A stretch of DNA of 64,000 bases from Membranipora membranacea (Eukaryota > Bryozoa > Gymnolaemata > Cheilostomatida > Membraniporidae), in NCBI GenBank assembly GCA_914767715.1, contig OU612070.1, positions 13,471,501 through 13,535,500 on the forward strand. Direction: 5' to 3'. Positions 24,901-36,987 of the stretch are shown here, one piece after another; position 1 is the first letter of the stretch; each line of letters starts with the position of its first letter. The translations under genes were made by a program, and so were the position numbers. The notes beneath the pieces are model-generated. The model was not told the DNA's origin, made no database searches, and saw only the letters and a program-made list of their open reading frames with translations.

Positions 24901-26614
24901 GCTGACTTGAAAATCCAAAAATTATACCAAGGGAGGGTATCATGCTTTTTTTTCGGCCAGATCAAAAAATAGATTTGCTTCTAACTAACCTCATAAGGAG
25001 GAGCAACTCCTGCTCATCCCGAATCTGCAGACCGTTTGGCTCTGCGGCTTTTCGTTCTCTGTCAGCGTCCGTTTTAATTAGGGCCACTTTTGCTATAAAA
25101 AAACATGCCAAACGGCAGCATCGAAAAATTAAATCTCTGTTGGATTCTTATCAAACTCCGACCAGTTCAAGCTCTTATTGCCCTCATTCAACACGCCGAA
25201 TATTGGAATCCTCGGATTAACAGGGGGGTCACAACGCTGACTTGAAAATCCAAAAATTATACCAAGGGAGGGTATCATGCTTTTTTTTCGGCCAGATCAA
25301 AAAATAGATTTGCTTCTAACTAACCTCATAAGGAGGAGCAACTCCTGCTCATCCCGAATCTGCAGACCGTTTGGCTCTGCGGCTTTTCGTTCTCCGTCAG
25401 CGTCCGTTTTAATTAGGGCCACTTTTGCTATAAAAAAACATGCCAAACGGCAGCATCGAAAAATTAAATCTCTGTTGGATTCTTATCAAACTCCGACCAG
25501 TTCAAGCTCTTATTGCCCTCATTCAACACGCCGAATATCGGAATCCTCGGATTAACAGGGGGGTCACAACGCTGACTTGAAAATCCAAAAGTTATACCAA
25601 GGGAGGGTATCATGCTTTTTTTTCGGCCAGATCAAAAAATAGATTTGCTTCTAACTAACCTCATAAGGAGGAGCAACTCCTGCTCATCCCGAATCTGCAG
25701 ACCGTTTGGCTCTGCGGCTTTTCGTTCCCCGTCAGCGTCCGTTTTAATTAGGGCCACTTTTGCTATAAAAAACATGCCAAACGGCAGCATCGAAAAATTA
25801 AATCTCTGTTGGATTCTTATCAAACTCCGACCAGTTCAAGCTCTTATTGCCCTCATTCAACACGCCGAATATTGGAATCCTCGGATTAACAGGGGGGTCA
25901 CAACGCTGACTTGAAAATCCAAAAATTATGCCAAGGGAGGGTATCATGCTTTTTTTTCGGCCAGATCAAAAAATAGATTTGCTTCTAACTAACCTCATAA
26001 GGAGGAGCAACTCCTGCTCATCCCGAATCTGCAGACCGTTTGGCTCTGCGGCTTTTCGTTCTCCGTCAGCGTCCGTTTTAATTAGGGCCACTTTTGCTAT
26101 AAAAAAACATGCCAAACGGCAGCATCGAAAAATTAAATCTCTGTTGGATTCTTATCAAACTCCGACCAGTTCAAGCTCTTATTGCCCTCATTCAACACGC
26201 CGAATATTGGAATCCTCGGATTAACAGGGGGGTCACAACGCTGACTTGAAAATCCAAAAATCATACCAAGGGAGGGTATCATGCTTTTTTTTCGGCCAGA
26301 TCAAAAAATAGATTTGCTTCTAACTAACCTCATAAGGAGGAGCAACTCCTGCTCATCCCGAATCTGCAGACCGTTTGGCTCTGCGGCTTTTCGTTCTCCG
26401 TCAGCGTCCGTTTTAATTAGGGCCACTTTTGCTATAAAAAAACATGCCAAACGGCACCATCGGAAAATTAAATCTCTGTTGGATTCTTATCAAACTCCGA
26501 CCAGTTCCTGCTCTTACTGCCCTCATTCAACACGCCGAATATTGGAATCCTCGGATTAACAGGGGGTCACAACGCTGACTTGAAAATCCAAAAATTATGC
26601 CAAGGGAGGGTATC
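21926..26614. repeat. 17-monomer HOR, copy 2, contracted to 14 monomers
   Basis: Unit starts are 21926, 22262, 22597, 22932, 23267, 23602, 23937, 24272, 24607, 24942, 25277, 25612, 25946 and 26281. The order is that of copy 1 without the second trimer. Private changes in this copy include CAAAGAATAG near 24296, CTCTGTCAGC near 25059, one A fewer in the tract of unit 25612, and TTCCTGCTCTTACTGCC in unit 26281. Confidence 0.86.
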
Positions 26615-28677
26615 ATGCTTTGTTTCGGCCAGATCAAAAAATAGATTTGCTTCTAACTAACCTCATAAGGAGGAGCAACTCCTGCTCATCCCGAATCTGC
26701 AGACCGTTTGGCTCTGCGGCTTTTCGTTCTCCGTCAGCGTCCGTTTTAATTAGGGCCACTTTTGCTATAAAAAAACATGCCAAACGGCAGCATCGAAAAA
26801 TTAAATCTCTGTTGGATTCTTATCAAACTCCGACCAGTTCAAGCTCTTATTGCCCTCATTCAACACGCCGAATATTGGAATCCTCGGATTAACAGGGGGG
26901 TCACAACGCTGACTTGAAAATCCAAAAATTATACCAAGGGAGGGTATCATGCTTTGTTTCGGCCAGATCAAAAAATAGATTTGCTTCTAACTAACCTCAT
27001 AAGGAGGAGCAACTCCTGCTCATCCCGAATCTGCAGACCGTTTGGCTCTGCGGCTTTTCGTTCTCCGTCAGCGTCCGTTTTAATTAGGGCCACTTTTGCT
27101 ATAAAAAAACATGCCAAACGGCAGCATCGAAAAATTAAATCTCTGTTGGATTCTTATCAAACTCCGACCAGTTCAAGCTCTTATTGCCCTCATTCAACAC
27201 GCCGAATATTGGAATCCTCGGATTAACAGTGGGTCACAACGCTGACTTGAAAATCCAAAAATTATACCAAGGGAGGGTATCATGCTTTTTTTTCGGCCAG
27301 ATCAAAAAATAGATTTGCTTCTAACTAACCTCATAAGGAGGAGCAACTCCTGCTCATCCCGAATCTGCAGACCGTTTGGCTCTGCGGCTTTTCGTTCTCC
27401 GTCAGCGTCCGTTTTAATTAGGGCAACTTTTGCTATAAAAAAACATGCCAAACGGCAGCATCGAAAAATTAAATCTCTGTTGGATTCTTATCAAACTCCG
27501 ACCAGTTCAAGCTCTTATTGCCCTCATTCAACACGCCGAATATTGGAATCCTCGGATTAACAGGGGGGTCACAACGCTGACTTGAAAATCCAAAACTTAT
27601 ACCAAGGGAGGGTATCATGTTTTTTTTTCGGCCAGATCAAAAATAGATTTGTTTCTAACTGACCCCATAAGGAGGAGCAACTCCTGCTCATCCCGAATCT
27701 GCAGACCGTTTGGCTCTGCGGCTTTTCGTTCTCCGTCAGCGTCCGTTTTAATTAGGGCCACTTTTGCTATAAAAAAACATGCCAAACGGCAGCATCGAAA
27801 AATTAAATCTCTGTTGGATTCTTATCAAACTCCGACCAGTTCAAGCTCTTATTGCCCTCATTCAACACGCCGAATATTGGAATCCTCGGATTAACAGGGG
27901 GGTCACAACGCTGACTTGAAAATCCAAAAATTATACCAAGGGAGGGTATCATGCTTTTTTTTCGGCCAGATCAAAAAATAGATTTGCTTCTAACTAACCT
28001 CATAAGGAGGAGCAACTCCTGCTCATCCCGAATCTGCAGACCGTTTGGCTCTGCGGCTTTTCGTTCTCCGTCAGCGTCCGTTTTAATTAGGGCCACTTTT
28101 GCTATAAAAAAACATGCCAAACGGCAGCATCGAAAAATTAAATCTCTGTTGGATTCTTATCAAACTCCGACCAGTTCAAGCTCTTATTGCCCTCATTCAA
28201 CACGCCGAATATTGGAATCCTCGGATTAACAGGGGGGTCACAACGCTGACTTGAAAATCCAAAAATTATACCAAGGGAGGGTATCATGCTTTTTTTTCGG
28301 CCAGATCAAAAAATAGATTTGCTTCTAACTAACCTCATAAGGAGGAGCAACTCCTGCTCATCCCGAATCTGCAGACCGTTTGGCTCTGCGGCTTTTCGTT
28401 CTCCGTCAGCGTCCGTTTTAATTAGGGCCAATTTTGCTATAAAAAAACATGCCAAACGGCAGCATCGAGAAATTAAATCTCTGTTGAAATCTTATCAAAC
28501 TCCGACCAGTTCAAGCTCTTATTGCCCTCATTCAACACGCCGATTATTGGAATCCTCGGATTAACAGGGGGGTCACAACGCTGACTTGAAAATCCAAAAA
28601 TTATACCAAGGGAGGGTATCATGCTTTTTTTTCGGCCAGATCAAAAAATAGATTTGCTTCTAACTAACCTCATAAGG

Positions 28678-28694
28678 AGGAGCAACTCCTGCTC
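28678..28694. other. Inverted repeat AGGAG-CAA-CTCCT in each monomer
   Basis: Positions 28678-28690 form a perfect 5-bp dyad with a 3-base centre. It overlaps a second dyad, GAGCA (28680-28684) with TGCTC (28690-28694). It is present in nearly every unit; a few type C units read GGAGTAACTCC, which keeps the AGGAG/CTCCT arms. It could be a protein-binding dyad or a weak hairpin; no factor is assigned. Confidence 0.7.
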
Positions 28695-28710
28695 ATCCCG
28701 AATCTGCAGA

Positions 28711-28794
28711 CCGTTTGGCTCTGCGGCTTTTCGTTCTCCGTCAGCGTCCGTTTTAATTAGGGCCACTTTTGCTATAAAAAAACATGCCAAACGG
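28711..28794. other. 9-bp inverted repeat spanning 66 bases within each monomer
   Basis: CCGTTTGGC at 28711-28719 is the exact complement of GCCAAACGG at 28786-28794. A transcript of either strand could pair these arms around a 66-base loop. Type B units read GCCAAACAG in the second arm, which weakens the pairing, so strong selection for the stem is unlikely. The second arm is also the site of the fold-back rearrangement in unit 5209. Confidence 0.6.
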
Positions 28795-28885
28795 CAGCAT
28801 CGAAAAATTAAATCTCTGTTGGATTCTTATCAAACTCCGACCAGTTCAAGCTCTTATTGCCCTCATTCAACACGCCGAATATTGG

Positions 28886-28897
28886 AATCCTCGGATT
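28886..28897. other. Inverted repeat AATCC-TC-GGATT in each monomer
   Basis: This is a 12-bp dyad with a 2-base centre, followed by AAC so that one arm reads GGATTA. It sits just before the G tract. Type B units change it to AATCCTCGGTTTA and several left-domain units to AATCCTCGAATTA, so one arm is not strictly kept. A sequence-specific factor could bind here, but nothing in the window proves it. Confidence 0.6.
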
Positions 28898-29290
28898 AAC
28901 AGGGGGGTCACAACGCTGACTTGAAAATCCAAAAATTATACCAAGGGAGGGTATCATGCTTTTTTTTCGGCCAGATCAAAAAATAGATTTGCTTCTAACT
29001 AACCTCATAAGGAGGAGCAACTCCTGCTCATCCCGAATCTGCAGACCGTTTGGCTCTGCGGCTTTTCGTTCTCCGTCAGCGTCCGTTTTAATTAGGGCCA
29101 CTTTTGCTATAAAAAAACATGCCAAACGGCAGCATCGAAAAATTAAATCTCTGTTGGATTCTTATCAAACTCCGACCAGTTCAAGCTCTTATTGCCCTCA
29201 TTCAACACGCCGAATATTGGAATCCTCGGATTAACAGGGGGGTCACAACGCTGACTTGAAAATCCAAAAATTATACCAAGGGAGGGTATC

Positions 29291-32200
29291 ATGCTTTTTT
29301 TTCGGCCAGATCAAAAAATAGATTTGCTTCTAACTAACCTCATAAGGAGGAGCAACTCCTGCTCATCCCGAATCTGCAGACCGTTTGGCTCTGCGGCTTT
29401 TCGTTCTCCGTCAGCGTCCGTTTTAATTAGGCCCCTTTTGCTATAAAAAAACATGCCAAACAGCAGCATCGAAAAACTAAATCACTGTTGGATTCTTATC
29501 AAACTCCGACCAGTTCAAGCTCTTATTGCCCTCATTCAACACGCCGAATATTGGAATCCTCGGATTAACAGGGGGGTCACAACGCTGACTTGAAAATCCA
29601 AAAATTATACCAAGGGAGGGTATCATGCTTTTTTTTCGGCCAGATCAAAAAATAGATTTGCTTCTAACTAACCTCATAAGGAGGAGCAACTCCTGCTCAT
29701 CTCGAATCTGCAGACCGTTTGGCTCTGCGGCTTTTCGTTCTCCGTCAGCGTCCGTTTTAATTAGGGCCACTTTTGCTATAAAAAAACATGCCAAACGGCA
29801 GCATCGAAAAATTAAATCTCTGTTGGATTCTTATCACACTCCGACCAGTTCAAGCTCTTATTGCCCTCATTCAACACGCCGAATATTGGAATCCTCGGAT
29901 TAACAGGGGGGTCACAACGCTGACTTGAAAATCCAAAAATTATACCAAGGGAGGGTATCATGCTTTTTTTTCGGCCAGATCAAAAAATAGATTTGCTTCT
30001 AACTAACCTCATAAGGAGGAGCAACTCCTGCTCATCCCGAATCTGCAGACCGTTTGGCTCTGCGGCTTTTCGTTCTCCGTCAGCGTCCGTTTTAATTAGG
30101 GCCACTTTTGCTATAAAAAAACATGCCAAACAGCAGCATCGAAAAATTAAATCACTGTTGGATTCTTATCAAACTCCGACCAGTTCAAGCTCTTATTGCC
30201 CTCATTCAACACGCCGAATATTGGAATCCTCGGTTTAACAGGGGGGTCACAACGCTGACTTGAAAATCCAAAAATTATACCAAGGGAGGGTATCATGTTT
30301 TTTTTGGCCAGATCAAAAAATAGATTTGCTTCTAACTAACCTCATAAGGAGGAGCAACTCCTGCTCATCCCGAATCTGCAGACCGTTTGGCTCTGCGGCA
30401 TTTCGTTCTCCGTCAGCGTCCGTTTTAATTAGGGCCACTTTTGCTATAAAAAAACATGCCAAACGGCAGCATCGAAAAATTAAATCTCTGTTGGATTCTT
30501 ATCAAACTCCGACCAGTTCAAGCTCTTATTGCCCTCACTCAACACGCCGAATATTGGAATCCTCGGATTAACAGGGGGGTCACAACGCTGACTTGAAAAT
30601 CCAAAAATTATACCAAGGGAGGGTATCATGTTTTTTTTTCGGCCAGATCAAAAAATAAATTTGCTTCTAACTAACCTCATAAGGAGGAGCAACTCCTGCT
30701 CATCTCGAATCTGCAGACCGTTTGGCTCTGCGGCTTTTCGTTCTCCGTCAGCGTCCGTTTTAATTAGGGCCACTTTTGCTATAAAAAAACATGCCAAACG
30801 GCAGCATCGAAAAATTAAATCTCTGTTGGATTCTTATCACACTCCGACCAGTTCAAGCTCTTATTGCCCTCATTCAACACGCCGAATATTGGAATCCTCG
30901 GATTAACAGGGGGGTCACAACGCTGACTTGAAAATCCAAAAATTATACCAAGGGAGGGTATCATGCTTTTTTTTCGGCCAGATCAAAAAATAGATTTGCT
31001 TCTAACTAACCTCATAAGGAGGAGCAACTCCTGCTCATCCCGAATCTGCAGACCGTTTGGCTCTGCGGCTTTTCGTTCTCCGTCAGCGTCCGTTTTAACT
31101 AGGGCCACTTTTGCTATAAAAAACCATGCCAAACAGCAGCATCGAAAAATTAAATCACTGTTGGATTCTTATCAAACTCCGACCAGTTCAAGCTCTTATT
31201 GCCCTCATTCAACACGCCGAATATTGGAATCCTCGGTTTAACAGGGGGGTCACAACGCTGACTTGAAAATCCAAAAATTATACCAAGGGAGGGTATCATG
31301 CTTTTTTTTGGCCAGATCAAAAAATAGATTTGCTTCTAACTAACCTCATAAGGAGGAGCAACTCCTGCTCATCCCGAATCTGCAGACCGTTTGGCTCTGC
31401 GGCATTTCGTTCTCAGTCAGCGTCCGTTTTAATTAGGGCCACTTTTGCTATAAAAAAACATGCCAAACGGCAGCATCGAAAAATTAAATCTCTGTTGGAT
31501 TCTTATCAAACTCCGACCAGTTCAAGCTCTTATTGCCCTCACTCAACACGCCGAATATTGGAATCCTCGGATTAACAGGGGGGTCACAACGCTGACTTGA
31601 AAATCCAAAAATTATACCAAGGGAGGGTATCATGCTTTTTTTTCGGCCAGATCAAAAAATAGATTTGCTTCTAACTAACCTCATAAGGAGGAGCAACTCC
31701 TGCTCATCCCGAATCTGCAGACCGTTTGGCTCTGCGGCTTTTCGTTCTCCGTCAGCGTCCGTTTTAATTAGGGCCACTTTTGCTATAAAAAAACATGCCA
31801 ATCGGCAGCATCGAAAAATTAAATCTTTGTTGGATTCTTATCAAACTCCGACCAGTTCAAGCTCTTATTGCCCTCATTCAACACGCCGAATATTGGAATC
31901 CTCGGATTAACAGGGGGGTCACAACGCTGACTTGAAAATCCAAAAATTATACCAAGGAAGGGTATCATGCTTTTTTTTCGGCCAGATCAAAAAATAGATT
32001 TGCTTCTTACTAACCTCATAAGGAGGAGCAACTCCTGCTCATCTCGAATCTGCAGACCGTTCGGCTCTGCGGCTTTTCGTTCTCCGTCAGCGTCCGTTTT
32101 AATTAGGGCCACTTTTGCTATAAAAAACATGCCAAACGGCAGCATCGAAAAATTAAATCTCTGTTGGATTCTTATCAAACTCCGACCAGTTCAAGCTCTT

Positions 32201-34643
32201 ATTGCCCTCACTCAACACGCCGAATATTGGAATCCTCGGATTAACAGGGGGGTCACAACGCTGACTTGAAAATCCAAAAATTATACCAAGGGAGGGTATC
32301 ATGTTTTTTTTTCGGCCAGATCAAAAAATAAATTTGCTTCTAACTAACCTCATAAGGAGGAGCAACTCCTGCTCATCTCGAATCTGCAGACCGTTTGGCT
32401 CTGCGGCTTTTCGTTCTCCGTCAGCGTCCGTATTAATTAGGGCCACTTTTGCTATAAAAAAACATGCCAAACGGCAGCATCGAAAAATTAAATCTCTGTT
32501 GGATTCTTATCACACTCCGACCAGTTCAAGCTCTTATTGCCCTCATTCAACACGCCGAATATTTGAATCCTCGGATTAACAGGGGGGTCACAACGCTGAC
32601 TTGAAAATCCAAAAATTATACCAAGGGAGGGTATCATGCTTTTTTTTCGGCCAGATCAAAAAATAGATTTGCCTCTAACTAACCTCATAAGGAGGAGCAA
32701 CTCCTGCTCATCCCGAATCTGCAGACCGTTTGGCTCTGCGGCTTTTCGTTCTCCGTCAGCGTCCATTTTAATTAGGGCCACTTTTGCTATAAAAAAACAT
32801 GCCAAACAGCAGCATCGAAAAATTAAATCACTGTTGGATTCTTATCAAACTCCGACCAGTTCAAGCTCTTATTGCCCTCATTCAACACGCCGAATATTGG
32901 AATCCTCGGTTTAACAGGGGGGTCACAACGCTGACTTGAAAATCCAAAAATTATACCAAGGGAGGGTATCATGCTTTTTTTGGCCAGATCAAAAAATAGA
33001 TTTGCTTCTAACTAACCTCATAAGGAGGAGCAACTCCTGCTCATCCCGAATCTGCAGACCGTTTGGCTCTGCGGCATTTCGTTCTCCGTCAGCGTCCGTT
33101 TTAATTAGGGCCACTTTTGCTATAAAAAAACATGCCAAACGGCAGCATCGAAAAATTAAATCTCTGTTGGATTCTTATCAAACTCCGACCAGTTCAAGCT
33201 CTTATTGCCCTCACTCAACACGCCGAATATTGGAATCCTCGGATTAACAGGGGGGTCACAACGCTGACTTGAAAATCCAAAAATTATACCAAGGGAGGGT
33301 ATCATGCTTTTTTTACGGCCAGATCAAAAAATAGATTTGCTTCTAACTAACCTCATAAGGAGGAGCAACTCCTGCTCATCCCGAATCTGCAGACCGTTTG
33401 GCTCTGCGGCTTTTCGTTCTCCGTCAGCGTCCGTTTTAATTAGGGCCACTTTTGCTATAAAAAAACATGCCAATCGGCAGCATCGAAAAATTAAATCTTT
33501 GTTGGATTCTTATCAAACTCCGACCAGTTCAAGCTCTTATTGCCCTCATTCAACACGCCGAATATTGGAATCCTCGGATTAACAGGGGGGTCACAACGCT
33601 GACTTGAAAATCCAAAAATTATACCAAGGAAGGGTATCATGCTTTTTTTTCGGCCAGATCAAAAAATAGATTTGCTTCTAACTAACCTCATAAGGAGGAG
33701 CAACTCCTGCTCATCCCGAATCTGCAGACCGTTTGGCTCTGCGGCTTTTCGTTCTCCGTCAGCGTCCGTTTTAATTAGGGCCACTTTTGCTATAAAAAAA
33801 CATGCCAAACGGCAGCATCGAAAAATTAAATCACTGTTGGATTCTTTTCAAACTCCGACCAGTTCAAGCTCTTATTGCCCTCATTCAACACGCCGAATAT
33901 TGGAATCCTCGGATTAACAGGGGGGTCACAACGCTGACTTGAAAATCCAAAAATTATACCAAGGGAGGGTATCATGCTTTTTTTTCGGCCAGATCAAAAA
34001 ATAGATTTGCTTCTAACTAACCTCATAAGGAGGAGCAACTCCTGCTCATCCCGAATCTGCAGACCGTTTGGCTCTGCGGCTTTTCGTTCTCCGTCAGCGT
34101 CCGTTTTAATTAGGGCCACTTTTGCTATAAAAAAACATGCCAAACGGCAGCATCGAAAAATTAAATCTCTGTTGGATTCTTATCAAACTCCGACCAGTTC
34201 AAGCTCTTATTGCCCTCATTCAACACGCCGAATATTGGAATCCTCGGATTAACAGGGGGGTCACAACGCTGACTTGAAAATCCAAAAATTATACCAAGGG
34301 AGGGTATCATGCTTTTTTTTCGGCCAGATCAAAAAATAGATTTGCTTCTAACTAACCTCATAAGGAGGAGCAACTCCTGCTCATCCCGAATCTGCAGACC
34401 GTTTGGCTCTGCGGCCTTTCGTTCTCCTTCAGCGTCCGTTTTAATTAGGGCCACTTTTGCTATAAAAAAACATGGCAAACGGCAGCATCGAAAAATTAAA
34501 TCTCTGTTGGATTCTTATCAAACTCCGACCAGTTCAAGCTCTTATTGCCCTCATTCAACACGCCGAATATTGGAATCCTCGGATTAACAGGGGGGTCACA
34601 ACGCTGACTTGAAAATCCAAAAATTATACCAAGGGAGGGTATC
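29291..34643. repeat. A/B/C-type satellite domain, first section
   Basis: Three new types appear. A (29625, 30628, 32301) has CATCTCGAAT and TTATCACACTCC, usually with AAATAAATTTG. B (29960, 30963, 32636) has AAACAGCAGC, AATCACTG and CTCGGTTTAAC. C (30295, 31298, 32971) has lost CG after its T tract and has GGCATTTCG and CCCTCACTC. Unit 29291 is the first with B markers and has a deletion in TTAGGCCCC. A-B-C runs at 29625-30627 and 30628-31631 are 1,003 bp apart. A four-unit run (A, B, C and a unit with CCAATCGG) at 30628-31966 recurs at 32301-33638, offset 1,672-1,673 bp. Units 33639, 33974 and 34309 are near consensus. Confidence 0.82.
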
Positions 34644-36987
34644 ATGCTTTTTTTTCGGCCAGATCAAAAAATAAATTTGCTTCTAACTAACCTCATAAGG
34701 AGGAGCAACTCCTGCTCATCTCGAATCTGCAGACCGTTTGGCTCTGCGGCTTTTCGTTCTCCGTCAGCGTCCGTTTTAATTAGGGCCACTTTTGCTATAA
34801 AAAAACATGCCAAACGGCAGCATCGAAAAATTAAATCTCTGTTGGATTCTTATCACACTCCGACCAGTTCAAGCTCTTATTGCCCTCATTCAACACGCCG
34901 AATATTGGAATCCTCGGATTAACAGGGGGGTCACAACGCTGACTTGAAAATCCAAAAATTATACCAAGGGAGGGTATCATGCTTTTTTTTCGGCCAGATC
35001 AGAAAATAGATTTGCTTCTAACTAACCTCATAAGGAGGAGCAACTCCTGCTCATCCCGAATCTGCAGACCGTTTGGCTCTGCGGCTTTTCGTTCTCCGTC
35101 AGCGTCCGTTTTAATTAGGGCCACTTTTGCTATAAAAAAACATGCCAAACAGCAGCATCGAAAAATTAAATCACTGTTGGATTCTTATCAAACTCCGACC
35201 AGTTCAAGCTCTTATTGCCCTCATTCAACACGCCGAATATTGGAATCCTCGGTTTAACAGGGGGGTCACAACGCTGACTTGAAAATCCAAAAATTATACC
35301 AAGGGAGGGTATCATGCTTTTTTTTCGGCCAGATCAAAAAATAAATTTGCTTCTAACTAACCTCATAAGGAGGAGCAACTCCTGCTCATCTCGAATCTGC
35401 AGACCGTTTGGCTCTGCGGCTTTTCGTTCTCCGTCAGCGTCCGTTTTAATTAGGGCCACTTTTGCTATAAAAAAACATGCCAAACGGCAGCATCGAAAAA
35501 TTAAATCTCTGTTGGATTCTTATCACACTCCGACCAGTTCAAGCTCTTATTGCCCTCATTCAACACGCCGAATATTGGAATCCTCGGATTAACAGGGGGG
35601 TCACAACGCTGACTTGAAAATCCAAAAATTATACCAAGGGAGGGTATCATGCTTTTTTTTCGGCCAGATCAAAAAATAGATTTGCTTCTAACTAACCTCA
35701 TAAGGAGGAGCAACTCCTGCTCATCCCGAATCTGCAGACCGTTTGGCTCTGCGGCTTTTCGTTCTCCGTCAGCGTCCGTTTTAATTAGGGCCACTTTTGC
35801 TATAAAAAAACATGCCAAACAGCAGCATCGAAAAATTAAATCAGTGTTGGATTCTTATCAAACTCCGACCAGTTCAAGCTCTTATTGCCCTCATTCAACA
35901 CGCCGAATATTGGAATCCTCGGTTTAACAGGGGGGTCACAACGCTGACTTGAAAATCCAAAAATTATACCAAGGGAGGGTATCATGCTTTTTTTTGGCCA
36001 GATCAAAAAATAGATTTGCTTCTAACTAACCTCATAAGGAGGAGTAACTCCTGCTCATCCCGAATCTGCAGACCGTTTGGCTCTGCGGCATTTCGTTCTC
36101 CGTCAGCGTCCGTTTTAATTAGGGCCACTTTTGCTATAAAAAAACATGCCAAACGGCAGCATCGAAAAATTAAATCTCTGTTGGATTCTTATCAAACTCC
36201 GACCAGTTCAAGCTCTTATTGCCCTCACTCAACACGCCGAATATTGGAATCCTCGGATTAACAGGGGGGTCACAACGCTGACTTGAAAATCCAAAAATTA
36301 TACCAAGGGAGGGTATCATGTTTTTTTTTCGGCCAGATCAAAAAATAAATTTGCTTCTAACTAACCTCATAAGGAGGAGCAACTCCTGCTCATCTCGAAT
36401 CTGCAGACCGTTTGGCTCTGCGGCTTTTCGTTCTCCGTCAGCGTCCGTTTTAATTAGGGCCACTTTTGCTATAAAAAAACATGCCAAACGGCAGCATCGA
36501 AAAATTAAATCTCTGTTGGATTCTTATCACACTCCGACCAGTTCAAGCTCTTATTGCCCTCATTCAACACGCCGAATATTGGAATCCTCGGATTAACAGG
36601 GGGGTCACAACGCTGACTTGAAAATCCAAAAATTATACCAAGGGAGGGTATCATGCTTTTTTTTCGGCCAGATCAAAAAATAGATTTGCTTCTAACTAAC
36701 CTCATAAGGAGGAGCAACTCCTGCTCATCCCGAATCTGCAGACCGTTTGGCTCTGCGGCTTTTCGTTCTCCGTCAGCGTCCGTTTTAATTAGGGCCACTT
36801 TTGCTATAAAAAAACATGCCAAACAGCAGCATCGAAAAATTAAATCACTGTTGGATTCTTATCAAACTCCGACCAGTTCAAGCTCTTATTGCCCTCATTC
36901 AACACGCCGAATATTGGAATCCTCGGATTAACAGGGGGGTCACAACGCTGACTTGAAAATCCAAAAATTATACCAAGGGAGGGTATC
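34644..36987. repeat. 7-monomer A/B/C segment, first copy
   Basis: The order is A (34644), B (34979, with GATCAGAAAATAG), A (35314), B (35649), C (35984, with GGAGTAACTCC), A (36318, ATG followed directly by T) and B-like (36653). The same order and private variants return at 40669-43012 at a constant offset of 6,025 bp (18 monomers). Part of the run (35314 onward) also returns at 44352 onward, offset 9,038 bp. Confidence 0.82.

Larger units (their letters stand above)
28621..28955. repeat. Reference (consensus-like) satellite monomer, 335 bp
   Basis: This unit matches the apparent consensus and serves as a map of the repeat. Base count is A 96, T 94, G 63, C 82 (43.3% GC) with 15 CpG. Landmarks are: T tract 28625-28632; dyad AGGAG-CAA-CTCCT 28678-28690; a single PstI site CTGCAG 28704-28709; CCGTTTGGC 28711-28719 and its complement GCCAAACGG 28786-28794; TATAAAA-like A tract 28773-28782; SspI AATATT centred near 28880; dyad AATCC-TC-GGATT 28886-28897; G6 tract 28902-28907; purine run AAGGGAGGG just before the next unit. 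The unit at 28956 looks the same. One PstI site per unit predicts a 335-bp ladder on digestion. Confidence 0.95.
26615..29290. repeat. Transition zone of consensus-like and decayed monomers
   Basis: Unit starts are 26615, 26949, 27282, 27617, 27951, 28286, 28621 and 28956. Units 26615 and 26949 share CTTTGTTTCGG. Unit 27617 is the most altered here (ATG followed by a longer T tract, a shorter A run, and CTGACCCCAT for CTAACCTCAT). Unit 28286 has four private changes. Units 27951, 28621 and 28956 look like plain consensus. The left-domain markers (AAATAAAC, GGATTTTTATC, TTCGTTTT) are absent, and the right-domain A/B/C markers have not yet started. Confidence 0.78.

Noticed and set aside
28700-28716. 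CENP-B-box-like sequence around CCCGAATCTGCAGAC.
   Set aside because: On the complementary strand it matches about 7 of 9 fixed positions of the box, but two bases in the essential CGAA part differ, and many units have CTCGAAT, which removes another. It is likely a chance match.
28773-28782. TATAAAA motif as a TATA box.
   Set aside because: It is part of a slippage-prone A tract (6-8 A, or interrupted as ATAAATAAAC), with no initiator or gene downstream. Satellite transcription is possible, but nothing here demonstrates it.
28716-28853. Possible RNA polymerase III internal promoter: A-box-like TGGCTCTGCGG (28716-28726) and B-box-like GTTCAAGCTC (28844-28853).
   Set aside because: The spacing is about 117 bp, much longer than in tRNA-type promoters, and the B-box match is imperfect. 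No tRNA- or SINE-like structure surrounds it.
28621-28899. A recurrent plus-strand frame of 92 codons starting MLFFRPDQ, with GGGAGGG a few bases before the ATG like a ribosome-binding site, seen in most units (81-103 codons in variants).
   Set aside because: It is one frame of a satellite monomer copied by homogenisation. T-tract changes shift it in type C and many other units, several units have stops, and amino-acid changes are common with no sign of synonymous bias. It has no recognisable domain. A dN/dS test over all units would settle it; a ratio well below 1 would reopen the question.
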